Origin: Leptospira ellisii
GTDB lineage: Bacteria; Spirochaetota; Leptospiria; Leptospirales; Leptospiraceae
DNA: 16,937 nucleotides
Assembly (NCBI RefSeq): GCF_002811955.1
Contig: NZ_NPEF01000014.1
Location: forward strand, 1 to 16,937
Direction: 5' to 3'
The translations under genes were made by a program, and so were the position numbers. Each line of letters begins with the position of its first letter. The stretch's first letter is position 1. Below the pieces are notes generated by a model that saw only the letters and a program-made list of their open reading frames with translations, searched no databases and was not told where the DNA came from. Positions 9,122-16,937 of the stretch are shown here, piece by piece.

Positions 9122-10732
9122 CTACGAAACGAGTTTTAGATACGTGGACGTGAAATCCTCGAAAAATCGATTCTGGTTGAGCGCGTATTCGAGAACGAGG
9201 GCCCTTGATTCGTCGTTTTTGAGAAGTTCCCGATCGTTCGGAATCAACAACGGTCCTTCCAAACCTGCCTTTAACAACACGTGGAAATAGCTGTTATCGA
9301 AATAATACGGGTTGGCGGTGAAGGATTCCCCGCCTAACCATCCTATGGTGCGCGCTCCGGAGATTGCGACCAGATCCTCGATCTTCAGATTCATCCGATC
9401 CAGACAAGGAAGTTGATCCTTTTGACTTTGCATTCCCAGAGGTAGAATCTGTTCGATTCCTTCGAACGTATCGTCGTTCCTTCCGGGAACGATTTGAATC
9501 CTAGGGCCTCCCGATTTTTCCAACGCCACCGCTCCCGCGAGCGCCAAAAAATCGGCGAGGGAAAATTCGGTTCCGTTTTTTCCGATGAAGTCGTTTCTGG
9601 ATCGGATCAGACGATCCAGGTTTTCGATCACGTCTTCGTTTTCGGGTAGGGCGCGAAATCCGCCGAAGGATGCGGCCGCTTTGAGACCGAGCCAGTTTTT
9701 ATCCGAATCGAATAGACAGGCCGCGTGATATACGAGTTTGAGCCAGCTTCCCGTTTCGCGGACGAGTATGACTCTTCTTAAAAAATTACGGGTCTCCTCC
9801 CAGGCGTTGACGCTCGCCTTGTTCAGGATCTCCCTGATCTCGTAGAGTTTATAGTCTCCGGTTTTTCCCTTGATCTTCGTGGAAAAAACCCTGCCTTTTT
9901 TCACACGGTCGCGGATCTGTGCGTAAAAGGATTCGGATACGAGCACGGTCGCTCCGGCTTTTTTGGTCTTCGATTCGATTCTGCTCGCCATGTTCACGGA
10001 ATCTCCGATCGCCGTATAAGACATGTTCGCCGGATGTCCTAGTTGTCCTAATATGCAAGTTCCATAATGTACTCCTACGCCGATGCGGAACGAGATGTGG
10101 AAGTGCGACTTGAGGTATTCGTTCAGGGAATACAACTCCAATTCCATCTCTTTGGCGGCGCGCAGCGCGGAGATGCAGACGTCCTCCGGGGAACCTCCTT
10201 CCGTTCCGAACAACGCCATCAGTCCGTCTCCGATGTATTTGTCTATTTTTCCCCCGTGTTTGAGTACGACGTCGCCCATCTTATAAAAGTAACGGTTGAG
10301 AATGTGGATCACGTCGTAGGGAAGATGCGATTCCGAAAAAGAGGTGAAGTCGCGTATGTCGCTGAACAGGATCGCTATGTCCTTCTCCTCACCCGAAACC
10401 TCGGCGGAACCGGGAATAGTCAGGTTGTAATCCTCGTCGTCCAACACGATTCTGCGGATTCTGACATCCCCCTGCACCTTCGCTTGACAAGCGAGTCGCA
10501 CGGACTCCGGAAAACCTTTTTTTTGCGATAGTTCCCTTTCCTTCTGTTCGGGAGCGGAAAGATGGGACGGATTCTCCAAAACCAAAACGCGGCAGGTGGA
10601 ACAACGCGCGTTTCCTCCGCAGGCGTGCGTGTGGGGAATTCCGTTTTCTAAACTGATTTGCAACAGGCTCTTGGGAACGGAACTTTCGGGTAAACTAATT
10701 TCTTTTTCGTTTTCGAAATTTACTAAAATCAT
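9122..10732 (-). CDS. Fer2 - class III nucleotide cyclase - ascorbate-peroxidase-like fusion
   Basis: A 536-residue soluble fusion. (i) Residues 1-100 are a 2Fe-2S ferredoxin domain with C38-x5-C44-x2-C47 and C82. (ii) Residues 113-300 are a class III adenylate/guanylate cyclase with the expected catalytic set: metal Asps D125 (FSDIRDFT) and D169 (KYIGDG), base-specifying K165 and T240, and N247/R251 in [12 protein letters not shown] and T favour adenylate cyclase, so cAMP is the likely product. (iii) Residues 310-536 match class I heme peroxidases of the ascorbate peroxidase type: LKLVYHAA (331-338, distal H336, with K and Y where Arg and Trp are usual), [15 protein letters not shown] (391-405), [18 protein letters not shown] (453-464), [10 protein letters not shown] (474-483) and [12 protein letters not shown] near the end. 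The proximal histidine position is R461, so heme ligation or peroxidase chemistry is doubtful. The ATG at 10732 has GGAAGG 4 bases upstream. The cyclase call is firm and the peroxidase fold very likely; a redox/peroxide-sensing role is inference. Confidence 0.9.
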   Translation of the reverse strand: MILVNFENEKEISLPESSVPKSLLQISLENGIPHTHACGGNARCSTCRVLVLENPSHLSAPEQKERELSQKKGFPESVRLACQAKVQGDVRIRRIVLDDEDYNLTIPGSAEVSGEEKDIAILFSDIRDFTSFSESHLPYDVIHILNRYFYKMGDVVLKHGGKIDKYIGDGLMALFGTEGGSPEDVCISALRAAKEMELELYSLNEYLKSHFHISFRIGVGVHYGTCILGQLGHPANMSYTAIGDSVNMASRIESKTKKAGATVLVSESFYAQIRDRVKKGRVFSTKIKGKTGDYKLYEIREILNKASVNAWEETRNFLRRVILVRETGSWLKLVYHAACLFDSDKNWLGLKAAASFGGFRALPENEDVIENLDRLIRSRNDFIGKNGTEFSLADFLALAGAVALEKSGGPRIQIVPGRNDDTFEGIEQILPLGMQSQKDQLPCLDRMNLKIEDLVAISGARTIGWLGGESFTANPYYFDNSYFHVLLKAGLEGPLLIPNDRELLKNDESRALVLEYALNQNRFFEDFTSTYLKLVS

Positions 10733-10787
10733 AAAACCTTCCGGACGGATCGGAGATATTAAAAAAATAATTGGCTTCTGATAGGGA

Positions 10788-10815
10788 AGGATAGAATTAC
10801 AAACCCCGCTGTCAA
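10788..10815 (-). promoter_or_regulatory. Sigma-70-type promoter for the cyclase fusion gene
   Basis: On the minus strand a perfect -35 TTGACA (10815-10810) is followed by a 16-base spacer and TATCCT (10793-10788) as the -10 element (4 of 6). It predicts a leader of about 50 bases ahead of the ATG at 10732 and its GGAAGG ribosome binding site. It lies in the 196-base region shared with the divergent REC-EAL gene. Confidence 0.55.
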
Positions 10816-10928
10816 TAGAAGAACGACCGTATCCTGGATTCCCGCGGAGAAGAACGTTTCCGAAGAAAAACTAACGCGGGTTTGTGGGAAAGGTCGGAAA
10901 GATAGGTTTCTTATATATTTTTGGTACG

Positions 10929-12644
10929 ATGCGAATGAGCGAATTGGAAAACTCCGCCGATAATAACCGAGAATCGAATCCGGTCATACTTCTCGTGGAC
11001 GACGAACAGATCATTCTCCGCGGATTGAAGGAACAACTCAAGCTGGCCTTCGGCAAGGAATACGATATCGAAACGGCAGAGGACGCCGAATCCGCTTGGG
11101 AAATTCTGGAGGAATACATAACCAGGGGAATCGACGTTCCGGTCGTCGTCTGCGATCAGGTGAGGCCCGGAGTCAAAGGCGACGAACTTCTGATCCGGAT
11201 CCACAAAAAACGTCCGGAAATCCGCAAGATCATGCTCACCGGTCAGGCTTCCGCGGATGCGGTGGGAAACGCGCTCAACCACGCGAACTTATACCGTTAT
11301 CTTTCCAAACCTTGGGATTCCAACGATCTGATTTTGACGATCCGGGAGGCGATCAAGTCGTATTTCCGGGACGCTTCTCTTTTGGAACTCAACCGTAAGT
11401 TGGAGAACACGCTTTTTTACGACCGCGAAACGGGACTTCCCAATCTGGAAAGTCTTCGGAAGGTTTTGGAGGAACGCGAAATCGACGGCATTCCTTCCAC
11501 GTTAGCCGTCATCCGGATCGAATCCTCCACCGCCACGACGCATCATTTCGGGGTCGGAGTGTATCAAAAGGTGCTGCATCAGTTTCTGGGTTCGCTTTCC
11601 ACGTTTCTGGGAAAGTCGGGCGCGGTTTTTCATCTGTATCAGGACGAGGTCGCGGTTTTGTCCAACGTGGACGAGAGTCAGTTTTATTCTCTTTTGATCG
11701 CGTTCCGGATTCTGCTCAGATCCGAATACGTGGAGGCGGACGGAATTTCCTTCCGCGTAAACGTTTCCGTCGGAACGGCGACCGACGTTTCCTCCTTATA
11801 CTACAAGGCGCGGATCGCGATGATGCACGCGTCCCAGAATTCCGAATCCGAGCCGATGCGTTATTCCAACTCGATGGAGGAGGGCGATCAGTATCAGATC
11901 AATCTGACCCTGGGAAGAAAACTGAACGACGCGATCAATGCGGGGAACGTGATCCCTTTTTTCCAGGGAATCTACGACAACGAACTCGAAAAGATTACGA
12001 AATTCGAATGTCTTGCCCGGATCCAGGAAGGGGATCGGATCTATTCCCCGGCGAGTTTCATCTCGATCGCGAGATCCACGGGCATCATACGTCTTCTGAC
12101 CCCCATCATGATCGAAAAGTCGCTCCGATACTTCTCCCGATATCCGGAATATTCGCTTTCGGTGAACATTTCGGAATCCGACCTCGAAAAAAAGGGATTC
12201 GCCTTATGGGTTGTTAGTCGGTTGCAGCACTACGGAATAGCGCCCGAACGTCTGACATTGGAGATATTGGAAACGGATCGTCTTCACGGAGCGGAACGCG
12301 GCATGGAAACGTTACGCGAATTGAAGGGATGCGGCTGTAAGATCGCGATCGACGATTTCGGAGTGGACCAATCCAACTTCGAACGTCTGATGAAGATCGA
12401 TCCCGACTTCATCAAAATCGACGGAAAGTTTATCCAGGGAATCCATCTCAGTAAAACCCCGTATCTTCTCACCTCTGCAATGACGGAAATGTCGCATCGG
12501 ATCGGAGCGAAGGTGATCGCGGAATTCGTTGCGGGAAAAGAAGAATTTGACACGGTGCGATCCCTAGGTATAGAATATTCCCAGGGTTACTATATCATGC
12601 AGCCCTCCGCAGAAATCCTTCCGATCCCGGAAATTCGAGTTTGA
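10929..12644 (+). CDS. Response regulator: REC - degenerate GGDEF - EAL (c-di-GMP phosphodiesterase)
   Basis: A 571-residue cytoplasmic response regulator expected to hydrolyse c-di-GMP. The receiver (18-145) has the acidic pocket D24-D25, phosphoacceptor D76 (CDQVRPG), T104 and K127 (SKPW). The middle domain (162-310) is a decayed GGDEF: DPLTGLPN-like RETGLPNLE is kept, but IDxD has become IRIE and the signature reads YQDEV (237-241), so it should not make c-di-GMP. The EAL domain (325-565) keeps the usual catalytic residues: E360 (ECL replaces EAL), N413, E445, D475-D476, K496, E532 and Q552. Loop 6 after DDFG is unusual (VDQSN rather than TGYSS). The start is uncertain: ATG 10929 or 10935, or GTG 10884; none has a good ribosome binding site. 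A TATATT at 10914-10919, if the -10, would give a near-leaderless transcript. Its receiver resembles that of the next gene. Phosphodiesterase activity is likely, not proven. Confidence 0.9.
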   Translation: MRMSELENSADNNRESNPVILLVDDEQIILRGLKEQLKLAFGKEYDIETAEDAESAWEILEEYITRGIDVPVVVCDQVRPGVKGDELLIRIHKKRPEIRKIMLTGQASADAVGNALNHANLYRYLSKPWDSNDLILTIREAIKSYFRDASLLELNRKLENTLFYDRETGLPNLESLRKVLEEREIDGIPSTLAVIRIESSTATTHHFGVGVYQKVLHQFLGSLSTFLGKSGAVFHLYQDEVAVLSNVDESQFYSLLIAFRILLRSEYVEADGISFRVNVSVGTATDVSSLYYKARIAMMHASQNSESEPMRYSNSMEEGDQYQINLTLGRKLNDAINAGNVIPFFQGIYDNELEKITKFECLARIQEGDRIYSPASFISIARSTGIIRLLTPIMIEKSLRYFSRYPEYSLSVNISESDLEKKGFALWVVSRLQHYGIAPERLTLEILETDRLHGAERGMETLRELKGCGCKIAIDDFGVDQSNFERLMKIDPDFIKIDGKFIQGIHLSKTPYLLTSAMTEMSHRIGAKVIAEFVAGKEEFDTVRSLGIEYSQGYYIMQPSAEILPIPEIRV

Positions 12645-12698
12645 GAAGGATCGTTTTTTTCAAAATTGACTTGCCATTATTTTTTTTCCAAATACTGT

Positions 12699-12715
12699 AA
12701 CGCCTTGCGTTTTTT
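12699..12715 (+). terminator. Weak hairpin plus T-run between the two response regulators
   Basis: AACGC (12699-12703) and GCGTT (12707-12711) form a 5-base stem with a CTT loop, running into six T (12710-12715). The stem is short. Upstream in the same gap, TTGACT (12666-12671) resembles a -35 element, but no good -10 follows at 16-18 bases; a T-rich tract fills the spacer. The gap of 111 bases may separate two transcription units only partly. Confidence 0.3.
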
Positions 12716-12755
12716 GAGAATTCGGCGAGTCGAATAGATAGGTGAGTGATTCAAG

Positions 12756-13145
12756 TTGGATAAGGCAATTCTTTTCGTAGACGACGAGGCGTTGATCCTC
12801 ATGAGTATGAAATCCCAGGTCAAACGGCATTTGGGGGACGGATATCGTTATGAAACCGCCCTGGACGCCGGAGAGGCTTGGCAGATCATCGAGGAATTGG
12901 TGCATGAAGACGTGCGGATCCTAGTCATCATATCCGATTGGCTGATGCCAAATGTTAAGGGCGACGAATTTCTCAGACAGGTTCACAGCAAATATCCGGA
13001 CATCCAAAAAGTGATCGTCACGGGACATGCGGACGATTCTTCGATCGAGGCGCTGAAAAAAGAGATCAATCTCCGTTCTTATCTCAAAAAACCCTGGGAC
13101 GAACGGGAGCTCGTATCCACGATTACCACCGCTCTGCAAAGTTGA
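12756..13145 (+). CDS. Stand-alone receiver-domain response regulator
   Basis: A 129-residue single REC domain with no output domain (CheY/Spo0F-like layout). All phosphorylation residues are present: D9-D10, phosphoacceptor D61 (SDWLMPN), T89 (VTGHAD) and K112 (KKPW). It starts at TTG 12756, with GGTGAG at 12741-12746, 9 bases upstream. The receiver is clearly related to that of the preceding REC-EAL protein (shared patterns ETAxDAxxAWxIxEE, VKGDEFL/ELL, YLxKPWDxxxL), suggesting duplication or a shared kinase. It ends 9 bases before the stop codon of the convergent multi-PAS histidine kinase, which has no receiver of its own; that kinase is the natural candidate partner. It may act as a phosphorelay intermediate or phosphate sink. 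Confidence 0.92.
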   Translation: MDKAILFVDDEALILMSMKSQVKRHLGDGYRYETALDAGEAWQIIEELVHEDVRILVIISDWLMPNVKGDEFLRQVHSKYPDIQKVIVTGHADDSSIEALKKEINLRSYLKKPWDERELVSTITTALQS

Positions 13146-13154
13146 AGTTCCGTT

Positions 13155-16100
13155 TCAGACGAGAATCGGAATGTAGATCTTAAACGAGGTTCTTCCCGGT
13201 TCGCTTTCCAACTCGATTTTTCCCTCGTGTTTTTGTACGATCTTCTTCACTATATCCAGACCCAGTCCGCTTCCTTCCCCCGGAGCCTTGGTGGTGAAAA
13301 AAGGTTCGAAGATCTTCTCCTGAATTTCTTTCGGAATCCCCGGACCGTTGTCCCTGACCTCCACCATCAGTTCGTTTTCCAGTCTTTTTAAACGGATCAA
13401 AATGGAACCTTTGAACTGCATCGCCTGCAGCGAATTGTAGATGAGATTGGTCCAGATATGGAGCAGATCGTCCGGAAAACAGAGAACCGCCGGAACTTCC
13501 TCGAAATCCTTCTGCAGATCCACTCCTTTTTTCAACTGATTCTGATAGATCGTCAGTACTGTTTCTATGGTTTCCCTGACCGAGGCGAAGGTCCTTTCAC
13601 CGCCGATGTCGAAGTGGGAGAAGTTTTTGAGCGCGTATAGGATTTTGGAGATCCGATCTATGGCGATGCGGATCGTTTTTGTGTTTCTGAAAAAGAAGGA
13701 TTCCAGGGACGTGTATTCGAGGATCAGAGGGGTCTGTTCGAGCACGAGCAGGGGGATAAAACGCTGCGGAAGCTCTCCGATCCCCATGTCCACCAAGGTA
13801 TCCGCGTAGGCGACGGCGGTTTTCGAAGGTATTTTCAAATATTCTAATATACTTGCGATCGCTTTTTTGCGGTTTCTCTGCTCCATTCCCGTGAAATTCT
13901 CCCCGCTGGCGATCGCGGTTTCTATGAGATCGGCGCATAACGTCCTCGTTTCCTGTCCCAAGGAGGTCATCACCGACTGGACTTCCGGCAATAGGCTCCG
14001 GAATCTATGTAAACATTCCTGAATATTCTGACTGGAGGCCTGCACGGCCCCGATCGGATTGTTGATTTCGTGCGCTATTCCGGCCATCAACTGGCCGAGC
14101 GCGGCCATCTTTTCGGATTGGATGAGTTGGGACTGGGTTTTTTTGAGGTTCTTTAACGTGGTTTCCAGTTCGGATTTTTGGATTTCGATCAATCGATTCC
14201 GAACGAGGATTTCGTTGTTTACGATCCTCAGTTTTTCCGCTTCCTTAAACGGAGTTGTGTCGATGATGTTGATCGAAAAAAACTCCCTTCCCTTGTCGAC
14301 GAACACGGTATGACTGACGACCGACGGGAACAGATTCCCGTTTTTCTTTTTCGCCACGACCTCGATCGACTTTTTACCTCCGAACACGAATTTTTTCCGA
14401 AGCAGATCCCGCAACGAATCCCGGGAAAGGAGCCGCAGTATGCTGAGGTCGGCCGCCTCTTCGGAAGTGTAGCCGAAAAGTTTTTGGAAGGCTTGGTTGC
14501 TGTCGGCGATCCTGTTCTTTCCCTTTTCCAAAAGAAGAATCGCTTCGTTCGAGAATTGGTAAAAGGTCTGGAATCTGGTTTCGGACGCCTTGAGCATCTC
14601 CTCCGCCTTTTTCTTTTCCGCGACGTCGATCATCGCGCCCAAAATCCGATTCGGTTTTCCCGCGGAGTCGAAAAGAAAAACTCCCCTGTCCTCTACGAAG
14701 GTGTATTCGCCGGATTTGGTTCTGAATCTGTACGTGGAACGGAAACGTTCCCCATCGTTCATCGCGGTTTCCAGCGCCGATAAAACGAACGGCAGATCGT
14801 CCGGGTGAATCGAAGCCTGACAGGAATCTACATTAAAATTTTGGAATTCTTCCGGATCGTAACCGGTCAGGGAATGTACTGCGCCGGCCCATTTGATGCG
14901 GCCGCTTGCGAGATCGTAGTCGTAGACGATGCTCCCCGTCTGTTCCGCGACCGTTCGATAACGATCCTCGCTCGCCCTTAGATCCCTTTCTTTGAGGACC
15001 TGATTCGTGATGTCGGTGATCATAAACGCGAGTGTCTGAATTTCGCCGTTCCGATTTTTGACCGGAGCCCCGTTGACGGAGATGAATCTCGTCTCTCCGT
15101 TTTCGGTCGAGATCGAATGACGTATGTCGTAGACCGGTTTACCTGTTTTGAGCACCTGCGTAAACGGTTGATCCTCCTCCTTCCATTCTTCGCCGTCGAG
15201 GGAAGCGGACTTCCATTCCGGAGAATCGTATCTCCTCGACGTGATCTTCTCCGATCTGATTCCGAGGATCGTTTCCGAACTCGGATTGGCGTACAGAATT
15301 TCGCCTTCCGGATTCAACACCACGACCGCGGTCGGCGTGTTTTCCATGATGGAGGAGAATAGGTCGCGTTCCTGTTTCAGCTCCTCTTCCACCCGTTTTC
15401 GTTCGAGTGCGTTGATGATGATTTCCGCGAAATTTTCGAGGAGCTGATTCTCCAATCGATCCAAATCCTTCTCTTTGGGGGAGGTTTTTTTACTTCCTCC
15501 GAATCCCAACCTTCCCTTGAGTTTGCCTCCGATCAATAACGGAACCGCGATGTAAGTCTGGGTTCCGTTCCGCAAAAGGTGTTCCCGGTCGGATTTCGCG
15601 TCAGCGGGAAGATCGTCGATCGTGTTTATCTTGGCGATGCGGCCAGTTTTCATCACCGAAGTGAAAAAGCTCATCGGATCGATCGGTTCGCGGTGACCCA
15701 GATAACTCGTTTTGATCTCCGAGTCCGGATGGATCCATTCGTAGGCGATGAGACGCTCCGTACAATCGGCGTTATAGAATGCGATGACCGCGCGGTTCAT
15801 GGATAAAAAGCGTCCCGACTTTTCGAGACCGTTGCGGATCGTCTCCTCTATTTCGGAGGAGGGAAGGTTGATGATGTTTCTCGATACCTCCGTCGCGATC
15901 GTCTCGAATCCGAGCCGGAACTGCAAAAGCCTTTCGTTCTTCCTTTTTTCGCTCACGTCGACGACGGAACCTATGATCTTTACGATCCTTCCGTCCTCTC
16001 GCCGGATCAGTTCGCTTTGATTGAGGAGGACCTTGATTTTTCCGCTTTCGGTCGAGATTCTATATTCTATTTCTCGAATATAATCGTTTGATAATGCCTC

Positions 16101-16826
16101 TTCGAAATAGGAACGCACCCTTTCCCTGTCCTCGGGGTGGATGTTGTCGAAGGCGTAGATTCCCTTCGAGGAAAGCTCCCCGCGTTCGTACATCCCGGCG
16201 AGCTGTTCGGAGACGTTCATCGTCGAGTCGGAGAGATCGTATTCCCAGGTGCCGAGTCCGGCCAGTTTTTGAAAACGGGATAGCGCGGCCTCCTTTTCCG
16301 AAAGTTCGCGTTCGAATCCTTTTCTCTCCTCCGATCCTTCTTCGAAAACGCCCGCCTCGCGACACTGCGCGTGTACGAGATCGGCGAGATTCGGATCGGA
16401 TTCCAACTCGATTCGAAAGGGAAGGATTTTTCCGGATCGGGAAAGTAGTATCCAGTGAAATACCGCGGATTCTCCCTGGGAAACCTTAGCCAACGTTTCG
16501 GCCCAAAACTCTTCGGAACGATTTCGATCGAAGGGAAAGGAAAGATCGATCGGTCCCATTCGCGTCAGTTCTTCGAGATCGTATTCGAAACGTAATGCCG
16601 TCTCTCGGGAAACCGATCGGAAGTGAAAGGTTTCCAGATCGATGGAAAAACGATACGAAGGAACTTCGCCCGAACCGCCGGCGGGGAGCTCGTTTTTGAA
16701 AACGGATTTTTCCGGAACATACGAGGTCTCCCGGTTCCGACGCATACGCGCAAGAATCCGATTTCGCATCTCCGAAACGTTATCGATTTCGGACGAGTGT
16801 TCCTTGTTTTCCTGTTCCTGATCCAT
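13155..16826 (-). CDS. Multi-PAS/GAF sensor histidine kinase, soluble, no receiver
   Basis: A 1223-residue cytoplasmic kinase with no membrane segment or signal peptide. Reading order: a charged N-terminal tail, a degenerate PAS (about 57-145), PAS (185-295, HPED at 230-233), GAF (310-475), PAS (485-610), PAS (617-738, HPDD at 674-677), PAS (748-862), a coiled coil (862-905) and the kinase core. H919 in GIAHEINNP is the phosphorylated histidine. The core has N-box N1127-x3-N1131, G1 DNGPGIP (from D1159), FEPFFTTK and G2 GEGSGLGLDIV. About 110 residues (936-1045) separate the H-box helix from the second dimerisation helix; by recollection this is a feature of one kinase subfamily whose members share NNPIGA and LVDMGI. 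I chose ATG 16826 because TAGGGA precedes it; a TTG at 16838 would add four residues. It converges on the stand-alone receiver gene. The signal is unknown; the several PAS domains and the GAF could bind heme, flavin or small molecules. Confidence 0.94.
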   Translation of the reverse strand: MDQEQENKEHSSEIDNVSEMRNRILARMRRNRETSYVPEKSVFKNELPAGGSGEVPSYRFSIDLETFHFRSVSRETALRFEYDLEELTRMGPIDLSFPFDRNRSEEFWAETLAKVSQGESAVFHWILLSRSGKILPFRIELESDPNLADLVHAQCREAGVFEEGSEERKGFERELSEKEAALSRFQKLAGLGTWEYDLSDSTMNVSEQLAGMYERGELSSKGIYAFDNIHPEDRERVRSYFEEALSNDYIREIEYRISTESGKIKVLLNQSELIRREDGRIVKIIGSVVDVSEKRKNERLLQFRLGFETIATEVSRNIINLPSSEIEETIRNGLEKSGRFLSMNRAVIAFYNADCTERLIAYEWIHPDSEIKTSYLGHREPIDPMSFFTSVMKTGRIAKINTIDDLPADAKSDREHLLRNGTQTYIAVPLLIGGKLKGRLGFGGSKKTSPKEKDLDRLENQLLENFAEIIINALERKRVEEELKQERDLFSSIMENTPTAVVVLNPEGEILYANPSSETILGIRSEKITSRRYDSPEWKSASLDGEEWKEEDQPFTQVLKTGKPVYDIRHSISTENGETRFISVNGAPVKNRNGEIQTLAFMITDITNQVLKERDLRASEDRYRTVAEQTGSIVYDYDLASGRIKWAGAVHSLTGYDPEEFQNFNVDSCQASIHPDDLPFVLSALETAMNDGERFRSTYRFRTKSGEYTFVEDRGVFLFDSAGKPNRILGAMIDVAEKKKAEEMLKASETRFQTFYQFSNEAILLLEKGKNRIADSNQAFQKLFGYTSEEAADLSILRLLSRDSLRDLLRKKFVFGGKKSIEVVAKKKNGNLFPSVVSHTVFVDKGREFFSINIIDTTPFKEAEKLRIVNNEILVRNRLIEIQKSELETTLKNLKKTQSQLIQSEKMAALGQLMAGIAHEINNPIGAVQASSQNIQECLHRFRSLLPEVQSVMTSLGQETRTLCADLIETAIASGENFTGMEQRNRKKAIASILEYLKIPSKTAVAYADTLVDMGIGELPQRFIPLLVLEQTPLILEYTSLESFFFRNTKTIRIAIDRISKILYALKNFSHFDIGGERTFASVRETIETVLTIYQNQLKKGVDLQKDFEEVPAVLCFPDDLLHIWTNLIYNSLQAMQFKGSILIRLKRLENELMVEVRDNGPGIPKEIQEKIFEPFFTTKAPGEGSGLGLDIVKKIVQKHEGKIELESEPGRTSFKIYIPILV

Positions 16827-16867
16827 ATTCCCTAACAACGGTCTTCGAAGAACTTCAAAGATTTTGG

Positions 16868-16887
16868 TTTATAACATGATACATCAT
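16868..16887 (-). promoter_or_regulatory. Extended -10 promoter and adjoining palindrome upstream of the histidine kinase
   Basis: On the minus strand TGT-TATAAA (16876-16868) fits an extended -10 element; no good -35 is seen 17 bases upstream, which extended -10 promoters tolerate. Directly upstream and overlapping by one base is a perfect palindrome with 5-base arms, ATGAT-ac-ATCAT (16876-16887), placed where a repressor or activator could act. The leader to the ATG at 16826 would be about 35 bases. Confidence 0.4.
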
Positions 16888-16937
16888 TTCGAAACTGCGG
16901 TTTCCGATAGTATCATCTCGCCGTTTTATGTCTTCCA

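Noticed and set aside
10067..10531. 154-codon open frame on the plus strand
   Set aside because: It is antisense to the catalytic core of the cyclase fusion; no start signal or motif.
10882..10919. Full promoter for the REC-EAL gene (TTGTGG ... TATATT)
   Set aside because: The spacing between hexamers is about 26 bases, too long; only the TATATT is kept as a remark.
14178..14783. 201-codon open frame on the plus strand
   Set aside because: It lies wholly antisense to the PAS region of the histidine kinase, and its translation shows no recognisable domain; long antisense frames arise from codon bias here.

Overview
The window looks like a chromosomal segment from a spirochaete of the genus Leptospira, probably the clade containing the pathogens. 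This rests on recalled protein resemblance: MutL in particular reads as very close to leptospiral MutL. The domain mix also fits, with many PAS histidine kinases, class III nucleotide cyclases and c-di-GMP proteins, some TTG/GTG starts and purine-rich ribosome binding sites. Base composition looks richer in GC than the well-known low-GC pathogenic species. The species cannot be fixed from the sequence alone. I see no tRNA, rRNA, CRISPR array, insertion sequence or phage gene, so this is ordinary chromosome rather than a mobile island.

Layout. (1) 1-889, minus: a PAS-GGDEF diguanylate cyclase whose C-terminus is cut by the window edge. (2) 1176-5110, plus: a tight, overlapping cluster of mutL (mismatch repair endonuclease), a YqaA/DedA-like membrane protein, a small cysteine-rich protein and rarA (replication-fork AAA+ ATPase). 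(3) 5111-6591, minus: a 57-residue gene with a very good ribosome binding site, then the aminotransferase gene hisC. (4) 6752-6910, plus: a small acidic protein divergent from hisC, with repeated TTGGGA boxes between them. (5) 6912-10732, minus: a Fer2-nucleotide cyclase-peroxidase-like fusion, a YjgN/DUF898 membrane protein and an M48 metalloprotease. The last two are directly coupled. (6) 10929-13145, plus: two response regulators with related receivers, one carrying a degenerate GGDEF plus an EAL domain and the other a bare receiver. (7) 13155-16826, minus: a large soluble multi-PAS/GAF histidine kinase with no receiver of its own, ending almost on top of the bare receiver gene.

How they may work together. 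The right half is a signalling neighbourhood. The orphan kinase could phosphorylate the bare receiver and the REC-EAL protein, linking cytoplasmic PAS/GAF sensing to c-di-GMP turnover. Next to it is a nucleotide cyclase with all expected catalytic residues, which carries a ferredoxin domain at the N-terminus and an ascorbate-peroxidase-like domain at the C-terminus. That fusion suggests a redox- or peroxide-tuned cyclic nucleotide signal and is the most striking item here. In its peroxidase-like domain the expected proximal heme histidine is an arginine (CGC instead of CAC/CAT), so it may be a pseudo-peroxidase sensor. The left half is mainly genome maintenance. Functional links between genes are inferences from position and domain content.
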